Positions 34,272 through 47,492 of a stretch of DNA of 64,000 nucleotides are shown here, piece by piece. Position numbers and translations under genes: made by a program. The stretch covers positions 26,052,024 through 26,116,023 of the forward strand of contig OZ022353.1 in assembly GCA_963989245.1 (NCBI GenBank). Reading direction: 5' to 3'. The DNA comes from Nansenia antarctica (taxonomy: Eukaryota; Chordata; Actinopteri; Argentiniformes; Microstomatidae). How positions within the stretch are numbered: position 1 is the stretch's first letter; each line of letters opens with the position of its first letter. Below the pieces are notes generated by a model. It saw only the letters and a list, made by a program, of their open reading frames with translations, was not told where the DNA came from and ran no database searches.

Positions 34272-34813
34272 CCTATAATGTAACTCTAAATGACAATCAG
34301 AGCAACTTGAATTGCGTGTGTGCAGCCTTTTGCTCAAAAGTGATCAACGTTTCGTTTTCGGAGTCTCTTTTGACAATCTCTTCGAGAGCTGTTTTCAGTC
34401 ATTAACAGAGCTGTTCTGAAAGTGTCCAAGCGGCCTGTTCTTAGAGTGGACTGTTTTTTGCATTCGTTCTCAAGTTATATCAAACTATCAAAGTGTTGTT
34501 TTCTGCCTTTCACGAGCACATTTTGACTTGTTGTTGAATAATCCTATAATGTAACTCTAAATGACAATCAGAGCAACTTGAATTGCGTGTGTGCAGCCTT
34601 TTGCTCAAAAGTGATCAACGTTTCGTTTTCGGAGTCTCTTTTGACAATCTCTTCGAGAGCTGTTTTCAGTCATTAACAGAGCTGTTCTGAAAGTGTCCAA
34701 GCGGCCTGTTCTGAGAGTGGACTGTTTTTTGCATTCGTTCTCAAGTTATATCAAACTATCAAAGTGTTGTTTTCTGCCTTTCACGAGCACATTTTGACTT
34801 GTTGTTGAATAAT

Positions 34814-35082
34814 CCTATAATGTAACTCTAAATGACAATCAGAGCAACTTGAATTGCGTGTGTGCAGCCTTTTGCTCAAAAGTGATCAACGTTTCGTTTT
34901 CAGTCTCTTTTGACAATCTCTTCGAGAGCTGTTTTCAGTCATTAACAGAGCTGTTCTGAAAGTGTCCAAGCGGCCTGTTCTTAGAGTGGACTGTTTTTTG
35001 CATTCGTTCTCAAGTTATATCAAACTATCAAAGTGTTGTTTTCTGCCTTTCACGAGCACATTTTGACTTGTTGTTGAATAAT
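34814..35082. repeat. 269-bp monomer with private 2-bp deletion
   Basis: TTTTCAGAGTCTC is reduced to TTTTCAGTCTC near offset 89, a deletion of AG seen in no other monomer. A 270-bp monomer missing one T of the T6 run is at 63211-63480. Confidence 0.9.
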
Positions 35083-35891
35083 CCTATAATGTAACTCTAA
35101 ATGACAATCAGAGCAACTTGAATTGCGTGTGTGCAGCCTTTTGCTCAAAAGTGATCAACGTTTCGTTTTCAGAGTCTCTTTTGACAATCTCTTCGAGAGC
35201 TGTTTTCAGTCATTAACAGAGCTGTTCTGAAAGTGTCCAAGCGGCCTGTTCTTAGAGTGGACTGTTTTTTGCATTCGTTCTCAAGTTATATCAAACTAAG
35301 TGTTGTTTTCTGCCTTTCACGAGCACATTTTGACTTGTTGTTGAATAATCCTATAATGTAACTCTAAATGACAATCAGAGCAACTTGAATTGCGTGTGTG
35401 CAGCCTTTTGCTCAAAAGTGATCAACGTTTCGTTTTCGGAGTCTCTTTTGACAATCTCTTCGAGAGCTGTTTTCAGTCATTAACAGAGCTGTTCTGAAAG
35501 TGTCCAAGCGGCCTGTTCTGAGAGTGGACTGTTTTTTGCATTCGTTCTCAAGTTATATCAAACTATCAAAGTGTTGTTTTCTGCCTTTCACGAGCACATT
35601 TTGACTTGTTGTTGAATAATCCTATAATGTAACTCTAAATGACAATCAGAGCAACTTGAATTGCGTGTGTGCTGCCTTTTGCTCAAAAGTGATCAACGTT
35701 TCGTTTTCAGAGTCTCTTTTGACAATCTCTTCGAGAGCTGTTTTCAGTCATTAACAGAGCTGTTCTGAAAGTGTCCAAGCGGCCTGTTCTTAGAGTGGAC
35801 TGTTTTTTGCATTCGTTCTCAAGTTATATCAAACTATCAAAGTGTTGTTTTCTGCCTTTCACGAGCACATTTTGACTTGTTGTTGAATAAT

Positions 35892-36151
35892 CCTATAATG
35901 TAACTCTAAATGACAATCAGAGCAACTTGAATTGCGTGTGTGCAGCCTTTTGCTCAAAAGTGATCAACGTTTCGTTTTCGGAGTCTCTTTTGACAATCTC
36001 TTCGAGAGCTGTTTTCAGTCATTAACAGAGCTGTTCTGAAAGTGTCCAAGCGGCCTGTTCTGAGAGTGGACTGTTTTTGCATTCGTTCTCAAGTTCTATC
36101 AGTGTTGTTTTCTGCTTTTCTGGAGCACATTTTGACTTGTTGCTGAATGCT
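35892..36151. repeat. 260-bp variant monomer 9 of 12
   Basis: Divergent tail; directly precedes copy 2 of the 10-monomer block, as the one at 25385 precedes copy 1. Confidence 0.95.
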
Positions 36152-38846
36152 CCTATAATGTAACTCTAAATGACAATCAGAGCAACTTGAATTGCGTGTG
36201 TGCAGCCTTTTGCTCAAAAGTGATCAACGTTTCGTTTTCGGAGTCTCTTTTGACAATCTCTTCGAGAGCTGTTTTCAGTCATTAACAGAGCTGTTCTGAA
36301 AGTGTCCAAGCGGCCTGTTCTTAGAGTGGACTGTTTTTTGCATTCGTTCTCAAGTTATATCAAACTATCAAAGTGTTGTTTTCTGCCTTTCACGAGCACA
36401 TTTTGACTTGTTGTTGAATAATCCTATAATGTAACTCTAAATGACAATCAGAGCAACTTGAATTGCGTGTGTGCAGCCTTTTGCTCAAAAGTGATCAACG
36501 TTTCGTTTTCGGAGTCTCTTTTGACAATCTCTTCGAGAGCTGTTTTCAGTCATTAACAGAGCTGTTCTGAAAGTGTCCAAGCGGCCTGTTCTGAGAGTGG
36601 ACTGTTTTTTGCATTCGTTCTCAAGTTATATCAAACTATCAAAGTGTTGTTTTCTGCCTTTCACGAGCACATTTTGACTTGTTGTTGAATAATCCTATAA
36701 TGTAACTCTAAATGACAATCAGAGCAACTTGAATTGCGTGTGTGCAGCCTTTTGCTCAAAAGTGATCAACGTTTCGTTTTCAGAGTCTCTTTTGACAATC
36801 TCTTCGAGAGCTGTTTTCAGTCATTAACAGAGCTGTTCTGAAAGTGTCCAAGCGGCCTGTTCTTAGAGTGGACTGTTTTTTGCATTCGTTCTCAAGTTAT
36901 ATCAAACTATCAAAGTGTTGTTTTCTGCCTTTCACGAGCACATTTTGACTTGTTGTTGAATAATCCTATAATGTAACTCTAAATGACAATCAGAGCAACT
37001 TGAATTGCGTGTGTGCAGCCTTTTGCTCAAAAGTGATCAACGTTTCGTTTTCGGAGTCTCTTTTGACAATCTCTTCGAGAGCTGTTTTCAGTCATTAACA
37101 GAGCTGTTCTGAAAGTGTCCAAGCGGCCTGTTCTGAGAGTGGACTGTTTTTTGCATTCGTTCTCAAGTTATATCAAACTATCAAAGTGTTGTTTTCTGCC
37201 TTTCACGAGCACATTTTGACTTGTTGTTGAATAATCCTATAATGTAACTCTAAATGACAATCAGAGCAACTTGAATTGCGTGTGTGCAGCCTTTTGCTCA
37301 AAAGTGATCAACGTTTCGTTTTCAGAGTCTCTTTTGACAATCTCTTCGAGAGCTGTTTTCAGTCATTAACAGAGCTGTTCTGAAAGTGTCCAAGCGGCCT
37401 GTTCTTAGAGTGGACTGTTTTTTGCATTCGTTCTCAAGTTATATCAAACTAAGTGTTGTTTTCTGCCTTTCACGAGCACATTTTGACTTGTTGTTGAATA
37501 ATCCTATAATGTAACTCTAAATGACAATCAGAGCAACTTGAATTGCGTGTGTGCAGCCTTTTGCTCAAAAGTGATCAACGTTTCGTTTTCGGAGTCTCTT
37601 TTGACAATCTCTTCGAGAGCTGTTTTCAGTCATTAACAGAGCTGTTCTGAAAGTGTCCAAGCGGCCTGTTCTGAGAGTGGACTGTTTTTTGCATTCGTTC
37701 TCAAGTTATATCAAACTATCAAAGTGTTGTTTTCTGCCTTTCACGAGCACATTTTGACTTGTTGTTGAATAATCCTATAATGTAACTCTAAATGACAATC
37801 AGAGCAACTTGAATTGCGTGTGTGCAGCCTTTTGCTCAAAAGTGATCAACGTTTCGTTTTCGGAGTCTCTTTTGACAATCTCTTCGAGAGCTGTTTTCAG
37901 TCATTAACAGAGCTGTTCTGAAAGTGTCCAAGCGGCCTGTTCTGAGAGTGGACTGTTTTTTGCATTCGTTCTCAAGTTATATCAAACTATCAAAGTGTTG
38001 TTTTCTGCCTTTCACGAGCACATTTTGACTTGTTGTTGAATAATCCTATAATGTAACTCTAAATGACAACCAGAGCAACTTGAATTGCGTGTGTGCAGCT
38101 TTTTGCTCAAAAGTGATCAACGTTTCGTTTTCAGAGTCTCTTTTGACAATCTCTTCGAGAGCTGTTTTCAGTCATTAACAGAGCTGTTCTGAAAGTGTCC
38201 AAGCGGCCTGTTCTTAGAGTGGACTGTTTTTTGCATTCGTTCTCAAGTTATATCAAACTATCAAAGTGTTGTTTTCTGCCTTTCACGAGCACATTTTGAC
38301 TTGTTGTTGAATAATCCTATAATGTTACTCTAAATGACAATCAGAGCAACTTGAATTGCGTGTGTGCAGCCTTTTGCTCAAAAGTAATCAACGTTTCGTT
38401 TTCAGAGTCTCTTTTGACAATCACTTCGAGAGCTGTTTTCAGTCATTAATGGAGCTGTTCTGAAAGTGTCCAAGCGGCCTGTTCTTAGAGTGGACTGTTT
38501 TTTGCATTCGTTCTCAAGTTAAATCAAACTATCAAAGTGTTGTTTTCTGCCTTTCACGAGCACATTTTGACTTGTTGTTGAATAATCCTATAATGTTACT
38601 CTAAATGACAATCAGAGCAACTTGAATTGCGTGTGTGCAGCCTTTTGCTCAAAAGTAATCAACGTTTCGTTTTCAGAGTCTCTTTTGACAATCTCTTCGA
38701 GAGCTGTTTTCAGTCATTAACAGAGCTGTTCTGAAAGTGTCCAAGCGGCCTGTTCTGAGAGTGGACTGTTTTTGCATTCGTTCTCAAGTTCTATCAGTGT
38801 TGTTTTCTGCTTTTCTGGAGCACATTTTGACTTGTTGCTGAATGCT
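36152..38846. repeat. 10-monomer higher-order repeat, copy 2 (2,695 bp)
   Basis: Displaced by exactly 10,507 bp from copy 1, with the same 267-bp (37236-37502) and 260-bp (38587-38846) members and the same markers. The match with the first copy goes on to the right: GTTATTTTCTG is at 28565 and 39072, and GCTGGTTTCAG at 29541 and 40048, both pairs with the same displacement. The shared segment thus extends for at least another 1.2 kb. Confidence 0.92.
38587..38846. repeat. 260-bp variant monomer 10 of 12
   Basis: Counterpart of the chimeric monomer at 28080, closing copy 2 of the 10-monomer block. Confidence 0.93.
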
Positions 38847-41014
38847 CCTATAATGTAACTCTAAATGACAATCAGAGCAACTTGAATTGCGTGTGTGCAG
38901 CCTTTTGCTCAAAAGTGATCAACGTTTCGTTTTCGGAGTCTCTTTTGACAATCTCTTCGAGAGCTGTTTTCAGTCATTAACAGAGCTGTTCTGAAAGTGT
39001 CCAAGCGGCCTGTTCTTAGAGTGGACTGTTTTTTGCATTCGTTCTCAAGTTATATCAAACTATCAAAGTGTTATTTTCTGCCTTTCACGAGCACATTTTG
39101 ACTTGTTGTTGAATAATCCTATAATGTAACTCTAAATGACAATCAGAGCAACTTGAATTGCGTGTGTGCAGCCTTTTGCTCAAAAGTGATCAACGTTTCG
39201 TTTTCAGAGTCTCTTTTGACAATCTCTTCGAGAGCTGTTTTCAGTCATTAACAGAGCTGTTCTGAAAGTGTCCAAGCGGCCTGTTCTGAGAGTGGACTGT
39301 TTTTTGCATTCGTTCTCAAGTTATATCAAACTATCAAAGTGTTGTTTTCTGCCTTTCACGAGCACATTTTGACTTGTTGTTGAATAATCCTATAATGTAA
39401 CTCTAAATGACAATCAGAGCAACTTGAATTGCGTGTGTGCAGCCTTTTGCTCAAAAGTGATCAACGTTTCGTTTTCAGAGTCTCTTTTGACAATCTCTTC
39501 GAGAGCTGTTTTCAGTCATTAACAGAGCTGTTCTGAAAGTGTCCAAGCGGCCTGTTCTTAGAGTGGACTGTTTTTTGCATTCGTTCTCAAGTTATATCAA
39601 ACTATCAAAGTGTTGTTTTCTGCCTTTCACGAGCACATTTTGACTTGTTGTTGAATAATCCTATAATGTAACTCTAAATGACAATCAGAGCAACTTGAAT
39701 TGCGTGTGTGCAGCCTTTTGCTCAAAAGTGATCAACGTTTCGTTTTCGGAGTCTCTTTTGACAATCTCTTCGAGAGCTGTTTTCAGTCATTAACAGAGCT
39801 GTTCTGAAAGTGTCCAAGCGGCCTGTTCTGAGAGTGGACTGTTTTTTGCATTCGTTCTCAAGTTATATCAAACTATCAAAGTGTTGTTTTCTGCCTTTCA
39901 CGAGCACATTTTGACTTGTTGTTGAATAATCCTATAATGTAACTCTAAATGACAATCAGAGCAACTTGAATTGCGTGTGTGCAGCCTTTTGCTCAAAAGT
40001 GATCAACGTTTCGTTTTCGGAGTCTCTTTTGACAATCTCTTCGAGAGCTGGTTTCAGTCATTAACAGAGCTGTTCTGAAAGTGTCCAAGCGGCCTGTTCT
40101 GAGAGTGGACTGTTTTTTGCATTCGTTCTCAAGTTATATCAAACTATCAAAGTGTTGTTTTCTGCCTTTCACGAGCACATTTTGACTTGTTGTTGAATAA
40201 TCCTATAATGTAACTCTAAATGACAATCAGAGCAACTTGAATTGCGTGTGTGCAGCCTTTTGCTCAAAAGTGATCAACGTTTCGTTTTCGGAGTCTCTTT
40301 TGACAATCTCTTCGAGAGCTGTTTTCAGTCATTAACAGAGCTGTTCTGAAAGTGTCCAAGCGGCCTGTTCTTAGAGTGGACTGTTTTTTGCATTCGTTCT
40401 CAAGTTATATCAAACTGTCAAAGTGTTGTTTTCTGCCTTTCACGAGCACATTTTGACTTGTTGTTGAATAATCCTATAATGTAACTCTAAATGACAATCA
40501 GAGCAACTTGAATTGCGTGTGTGCAGCCTTTTGCTCAAAAGTGATCAACGTTTCGTTTTCAGAGTCTCTTTTGACAATCTCTTCGAGAGCTGTTTTCAGT
40601 CATTAACAGAGCTGTTCTGAAAGTGTCCAAGCGGCCTGTTCTTAGAGTGGACTGTTTTTTGCATTCGTTCTCAAGTTATATCAAACTATCAAAGTGTTGT
40701 TTTCTGCCTTTCACGAGCACATTTTGACTTGTTGTTGAATAATCCTATAATGTAACTCTAAATGACAATCAGAGCAACTTGAATTGCGTGTGTGCAGCCT
40801 TTTGCTCAAAAGTGATCAACGTTTCGTTTTCAGAGTCTCTTTTGACAATCTCTTCGAGAGCTGTTTTCAGTCATTAACAGAGCTTTTCTGAAAGTGTCCA
40901 AGCGGCCTGTTCTTAGAGTGGACTGTTTTTTGCATTCGTTCTCAAGTTATATCAAACTATCAAAGTGTTGTTTTCTGCCTTTCACGAGCACATTTTGACT
41001 TGTTGTTGAATAAT

Positions 41015-41274
41015 CCTATAACGTAACTCTAAATGACAATCAGAGCAACTTGAATTGCGTGTGTGCAGCCTTTTGCTCAAAAGTGATCAACGTTTCGTTT
41101 TCGGAGTCTCTTTTGACAATCTCTTCGAGAGCTGTTTTCAGTCATTAACAGAGCTGTTCTGAAAGTGTCCAAGCGGCCTGTTCTGAGAGTGGACTGTTTT
41201 TGCATTCGTTCTCAAGTTCTATCAGTGTTGTTTTCTGCTTTTCTGGAGCACATTTTGACTTGTTGCTGAATGCT
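41015..41274. repeat. 260-bp variant monomer 11 of 12
   Basis: Divergent tail joined to a 5' part with ATAACGTAAC. Its left neighbour has the GAGCTTTTCTG marker instead of GCTGCC, so it joins two otherwise separate marker families. Confidence 0.93.
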
Positions 41275-43969
41275 CCTATAATGTAACTCTAAATGACAAT
41301 CAGAGCAACTTGAATTGCGTGTGTGCAGCCTTTTGCTCAAAAGTGATCAACGTTTCGTTTTCGGAGTCTCTTTTGACAATCTCTTCGAGAGCTGTTTTCA
41401 GTCATTAACAGAGCTGTTCTGAAAGTGTCCAAGCGGCCTGTTCTTAGAGTGGACTGTTTTTTGCATTCGTTCTCAAGTTATATCAAACTATCAAAGTGTT
41501 GTTTTCTGCCTTTCACGAGCACATTTTGACTTGTTGTTGAATAATCCTATAATGTAACTCTAAATGACAATCAGAGCAACTTGAATTGCGTGTGTGCAGC
41601 CTTTTGCTCAAAAGTGATCAACGTTTCGTTTTCGGAGTCTCTTTTGACAATCTCTTCGAGAGCTGTTTTCAGTCATTAACAGAGCTGTTCTGAAAGTGTC
41701 CAAGCGGCCTGTTCTGAGAGTGGACTGTTTTTTGCATTCGTTCTCAAGTTATATCAAACTATCAAAGTGTTGTTTTCTGCCTTTCACGAGCACATTTTGA
41801 CTTGTTGTTGAATAATCCTATAATGTAACTCTAAATGACAATCAGAGCAACTTGAATTGCGTGTGTGCAGCCTTTTGCTCAAAAGTGATCAACGTTTCGT
41901 TTTCAGAGTCTCTTTTGACAATCTCTTCGAGAGCTGTTTTCAGTCATTAACAGAGCTGTTCTGAAAGTGTCCAAGCGGCCTGTTCTTAGAGTGGACTGTT
42001 TTTTGCATTCGTTCTCAAGTTATATCAAACTATCAAAGTGTTGTTTTCTGCCTTTCACGAGCACATTTTGACTTGTTGTTGAATAATCCTATAATGTAAC
42101 TCTAAATGACAATCAGAGCAACTTGAATTGCGTGTGTGCAGCCTTTTGCTCAAAAGTGATCAACGTTTCGTTTTCGGAGTCTCTTTTGACAATCTCTTCG
42201 AGAGCTGTTTTCAGTCATTAACAGAGCTGTTCTGAAAGTGTCCAAGCGGCCTGTTCTGAGAGTGGACTGTTTTTTGCATTCGTTCTCAAGTTATATCAAA
42301 CTATCAAAGTGTTGTTTTCTGCCTTTCACGAGCACATTTTGACTTGTTGTTGAATAATCCTATAATGTAACTCTAAATGACAATCAGAGCAACTTGAATT
42401 GCGTGTGTGCAGCCTTTTGCTCAAAAGTGATCAACGTTTCGTTTTCAGAGTCTCTTTTGACAATCTCTTCGAGAGCTGTTTTCAGTCATTAACAGAGCTG
42501 TTCTGAAAGTGTCCAAGCGGCCTGTTCTTAGAGTGGACTGTTTTTTGCATTCGTTCTCAAGTTATATCAAACTAAGTGTTGTTTTCTGCCTTTCACGAGC
42601 ACATTTTGACTTGTTGTTGAATAATCCTATAATGTAACTCTAAATGACAATCAGAGCAACTTGAATTGCGTGTGTGCAGCCTTTTGCTCAAAAGTGATCA
42701 ACGTTTCGTTTTCGGAGTCTCTTTTGACAATCTCTTCGAGAGCTGTTTTCAGTCATTAACAGAGCTGTTCTGAAAGTGTCCAAGCGGCCTGTTCTGAGAG
42801 TGGACTGTTTTTTGCATTCGTTCTCAAGTTATATCAAACTATCAAAGTGTTGTTTTCTGCCTTTCACGAGCACATTTTGACTTGTTGTTGAATAATCCTA
42901 TAATGTAACTCTAAATGACAATCAGAGCAACTTGAATTGCGTGTGTGCAGCCTTTTGCTCAAAAGTGATCAACGTTTCGTTTTCGGAGTCTCTTTTGACA
43001 ATCTCTTCGAGAGCTGTTTTCAGTCATTAACAGAGCTGTTCTGAAAGTGTCCAAGCGGCCTGTTCTGAGAGTGGACTGTTTTTTGCATTCGTTCTCAAGT
43101 TATATCAAACTATCAAAGTGTTGTTTTCTGCCTTTCACGAGCACATTTTGACTTGTTGTTGAATAATCCTATAATGTAACTCTAAATGACAACCAGAGCA
43201 ACTTGAATTGCGTGTGTGCAGCTTTTTGCTCAAAAGTGATCAACGTTTCGTTTTCAGAGTCTCTTTTGACAATCTCTTCGAGAGCTGTTTTCAGTCATTA
43301 ACAGAGCTGTTCTGAAAGTGTCCAAGCGGCCTGTTCTTAGAGTGGACTGTTTTTTGCATTCGTTCTCAAGTTATATCAAACTATCAAAGTGTTGTTTTCT
43401 GCCTTTCACGAGCACATTTTGACTTGTTGTTGAATAATCCTATAATGTTACTCTAAATGACAATCAGAGCAACTTGAATTGCGTGTGTGCAGCCTTTTGC
43501 TCAAAAGTAATCAACGTTTCGTTTTCAGAGTCTCTTTTGACAATCACTTCGAGAGCTGTTTTCAGTCATTAATGGAGCTGTTCTGAAAGTGTCCAAGCGG
43601 CCTGTTCTTAGAGTGGACTGTTTTTTGCATTCGTTCTCAAGTTAAATCAAACTATCAAAGTGTTGTTTTCTGCCTTTCACGAGCACATTTTGACTTGTTG
43701 TTGAATAATCCTATAATGTTACTCTAAATGACAATCAGAGCAACTTGAATTGCGTGTGTGCAGCCTTTTGCTCAAAAGTAATCAACGTTTCGTTTTCAGA
43801 GTCTCTTTTGACAATCTCTTCGAGAGCTGTTTTCAGTCATTAACAGAGCTGTTCTGAAAGTGTCCAAGCGGCCTGTTCTGAGAGTGGACTGTTTTTGCAT
43901 TCGTTCTCAAGTTCTATCAGTGTTGTTTTCTGCTTTTCTGGAGCACATTTTGACTTGTTGCTGAATGCT
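41275..43969. repeat. 10-monomer higher-order repeat, copy 3 (2,695 bp)
   Basis: Displaced 5,123 bp (19 monomers less 26 bases of indels) from copy 2. All internal markers of copies 1 and 2 are kept, including the AACCAGAGC marker at 43191. Similarity to the other copies stops at its right end: the following monomer is ordinary and lacks GTTATTTTCTG. Confidence 0.92.
43710..43969. repeat. 260-bp variant monomer 12 of 12
   Basis: Last divergent-tail monomer; none occurs in the remaining 20 kb of the array. Confidence 0.95.
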
Positions 43970-46900
43970 CCTATAATGTAACTCTAAATGACAATCAGAG
44001 CAACTTGAATTGCGTGTGTGCAGCCTTTTGCTCAAAAGTGATCAACGTTTCGTTTTCGGAGTCTCTTTTGACAATCTCTTCGAGAGCTGTTTTCAGTCAT
44101 TAACAGAGCTGTTCTGAAAGTGTCCAAGCGGCCTGTTCTGAGAGTGGACTGTTTTTTGCATTCGTTCTCAAGTTATATCAAACTATCAAAGTGTTGTTTT
44201 CTGCCTTTCACGAGCACATTTTGACTTGTTGTTGAATAATCCTATAATGTAACTCTAAATGACAATCAGAGCAACTTGAATTGCGTGTGTGCAGCCTTTT
44301 GCTCAAAAGTGATCAACGTTTCGTTTTCGGAGTCTCTTTTGACAATCTCTTCGAGAGCTGTTTTCAGTCATTAACAGAGCTGTTCTGAAAGTGTCCAAGC
44401 GGCCTGTTCTTAGAGTGGACTGTTTTTTGCATTCGTTCTCAAGTTATATCAAACTATCAAAGTGTTGTTTTCTGCCTTTCACGAGCACATTTTGACTTGT
44501 TGTTGAATAATCCTATAATGTAACTCTAAATGACAATCAGAGCAACTTGAATTGCGTGTGTGCAGCCTTTTGCTCAAAAGTGATCAACGTTTCGTTTTCA
44601 GAGTCTCTTTTGACAATCTCTTCGAGAGCTGTTTTCAGTCATTAACAGAGCTGTTCTGAAAGTGTCCAAGCGGCCTGTTCTTAGAGTGGACTGTTTTTTG
44701 CATTCGTTCTCAAGTTATATCAAACTATCAAAGTGTTGTTTTCTGCCTTTCACGAGCACATTTTGACTTGTTGTTGAATAATCCTATAATGTAACTCTAA
44801 ATGACAATCAGAGCAACTTGAATTGCGTGTGTGCAGCCTTTTGCTCAAAAGTGATCAACGTTTCGTTTTCAGAGTCTCTTTTGACAATCTCTTCGAGAGC
44901 TGTTTTCAGTCATTAACAGAGCTTTTCTGAAAGTGTCCAAGCGGCCTGTTCTTAGAGTGGACTGTTTTTTGCATTCGTTCTCAAGTTATATCAAACTATC
45001 AAAGTGTTGTTTTCTGCCTTTCACGAGCACATTTTGACTTGTTGTTGAATAATCCTATAACGTAACTCTAAATGACAATCAGAGCAACTTGAATTGCGTG
45101 TGTGCAGCCTTTTGCTCAAAAGTGATCAACGTTTCGTTTTCGGAGTCTCTTTTGACAATCTCTTCGAGAGCTGTTTTCAGTCATTAACAGAGCTGTTCTG
45201 AAAGTGTCCAAGCGGCCTGTTCTGAGAGTGGACTGTTTTTTGCATTCGTTCTCAAGTTATATCAAACTATCAAAGTGTTGTTTTCTGCCTTTCACGAGCA
45301 CATTTTGACTTGTTGTTGAATAATCCTATAATGTAACTCTAAATGACAATCAGAGCAACTTGAATTGCGTGTGTGCAGCCTTTTGCTCATAAGTGATCAA
45401 CGTTTCGTTTTCGGAGTCTCTTTTGACAATCTCTTCGAGAGCTGTTTTCAGTCATTAACAGAGCTGTTCTGAAAGTGTCCAAGCGGCCTGTTCTGAGAGT
45501 GGACTGTTTTTTGCATTCGTTCTCAAGTTATATCAAACTATCAAAGTGTTGTTTTCTGCCTTTCACGAGCACATTTTGACTTGTTGTTGAATAATCCTAT
45601 AATGTTACTCTAAATGACAATCAGAGCAACTTGTATTGCGTGTGTGCAGCCTTTTGCTCAAAAGTGATCAACGTTTCGTTTTCGGAGTCTCTTTTGACAA
45701 TCTCTTCGAGAGCTGTTTTCAGTCATTAACAGAGCTGTTCTGAAAGTGTCCAAGCGGCCTGTTCTGAGAGTGGACTGTTTTTTGCATTCGTTCTCAAGTT
45801 ATATCAAACTATCAAAGTGTTGTTTTCTGCCTTTCACGAGCACATTTTGACTTGTTGTTGAATAATCCTATAATGTAACTCTAAATGACAATCAGAGCAA
45901 CTTGAATTGCGTGTGTGCAGCCTTTTGCTCAAAAGTGATCAACGTTTCGTTTTCAGAGTCTCTTTTGACAATCTCTTCGAGAGCTGTTTTCAGTCATTAA
46001 CAGAGCTGTTCTGAAAGTGTCCAAGCGGCCTGTTTTTAGAGTGGACTGTTTTTTGCATTCGTTCTCAAGTTATATCAAACTATCAAAGTGTTGTTTTCTG
46101 CCTTTCACGAGCACATTTTGACTTGTTGTTGAATAATCCTATAATGTAACTCTAAATGACAATCAGAGCAACTTGAATTGCGTGTGTGCAGCCTTTTGCT
46201 CAAAAGTGATCAACGTTTCGTTTTCGGAGTCTCTTTTGACAATCTCTTCGAGAGCTGTTTTCAGTCATTAACAGAGCTGTTCTGAAAGTGTCCAAGCGGC
46301 CTGTTCTGAGAGTGGACTGTTTTTTGCATTCGTTCTCAAGTTATATCAAACTATCAAAGTGTTGTTTTCTGCCTTTCACGAGCACATTTTGACTTGTTGT
46401 TGAATAATCCTATAATGTTACTCTAAATGACAATCAGAGCAACTTGAATTGCGTGTGTGCAGCCTTTTGCTCAAAAGTAATCAACGTTTCGTTTTCAGAG
46501 TCTCTTTTGACAATCTCTTCGAGAGCTGTTTTCAGTCATTAACAGAGCTGTTCTGAAAGTGTCCAAGCGGCCTGTTCTTAGAGTGGACTGTTTTTTGCAT
46601 TCGTTCTCAAGTTATATCAAACTATCAAAGTGTTGTTTTCTGCCTTTCACGAGCACATTTTGACTTGTTGTTGAATAATCCTATAATGTAACTCTAAATG
46701 ACAATCAGAGCAACTTGAATTGCGTGTGTGCAGCCTTTTGCTCATAAGTGATCAACGTTTCGTTTTCGGAGTCTCTTTTGACAATCTCTTCGAGAGCTGT
46801 TTTCAGTCATTAACAGAGCTGTTCTGAAAGTGTCCAAGCGGCCTGTTCTGAGAGTGGACTGTTTTTTGCATTCGTTCTCAAGTTATATCAAACTATCAAA

Positions 46901-47492
46901 TTGTTGTTTTCTGCCTTTCACGAGCACATTTTGACTTGTTGTTGAATAATCCTATAATGTTACTCTAAATGACAATCAGAGCAACTTGTATTGCGTGTGT
47001 GCAGCCTTTTGCTCAAAAGTGATCAACGTTTCGTTTTCGGAGTCTCTTTTGACAATCTCTTCGAGAGCTGTTTTCAGTCATTAACAGAGCTGTTCTGAAA
47101 GTGTCCAAGCGGCCTGTTCTTAGAGTGGACTGTTTTTTGCATTCGTTCTCAAGTTATATCAAACTATCAAAGTGTTGTTTTCTGCCTTTCACGAGCACAT
47201 TTTGACTTGTTGTTGAATAATCCTATAATGTAACTCTAAATGACAATCAGAGCAACTTGAATTGCGTGTGTGCAGCCTTTTGCTCAAAAGTGATCAACGT
47301 TTCGTTTTCGGAGTCTCTTTTGACAATCTCTTCGAGAGCTGTTTTCAGTCATTAACAGAGCTGTTCTGAAAGTGTCCAAGCGGCCTGTTCTTAGAGTGGA
47401 CTGTTTTTTGCATTCGTTCTCAAGTTATATCAAACTATCAAAGTGTTGTTTTCTGCCTTTCACGAGCACATTTTGACTTGTTGTTGAATAAT

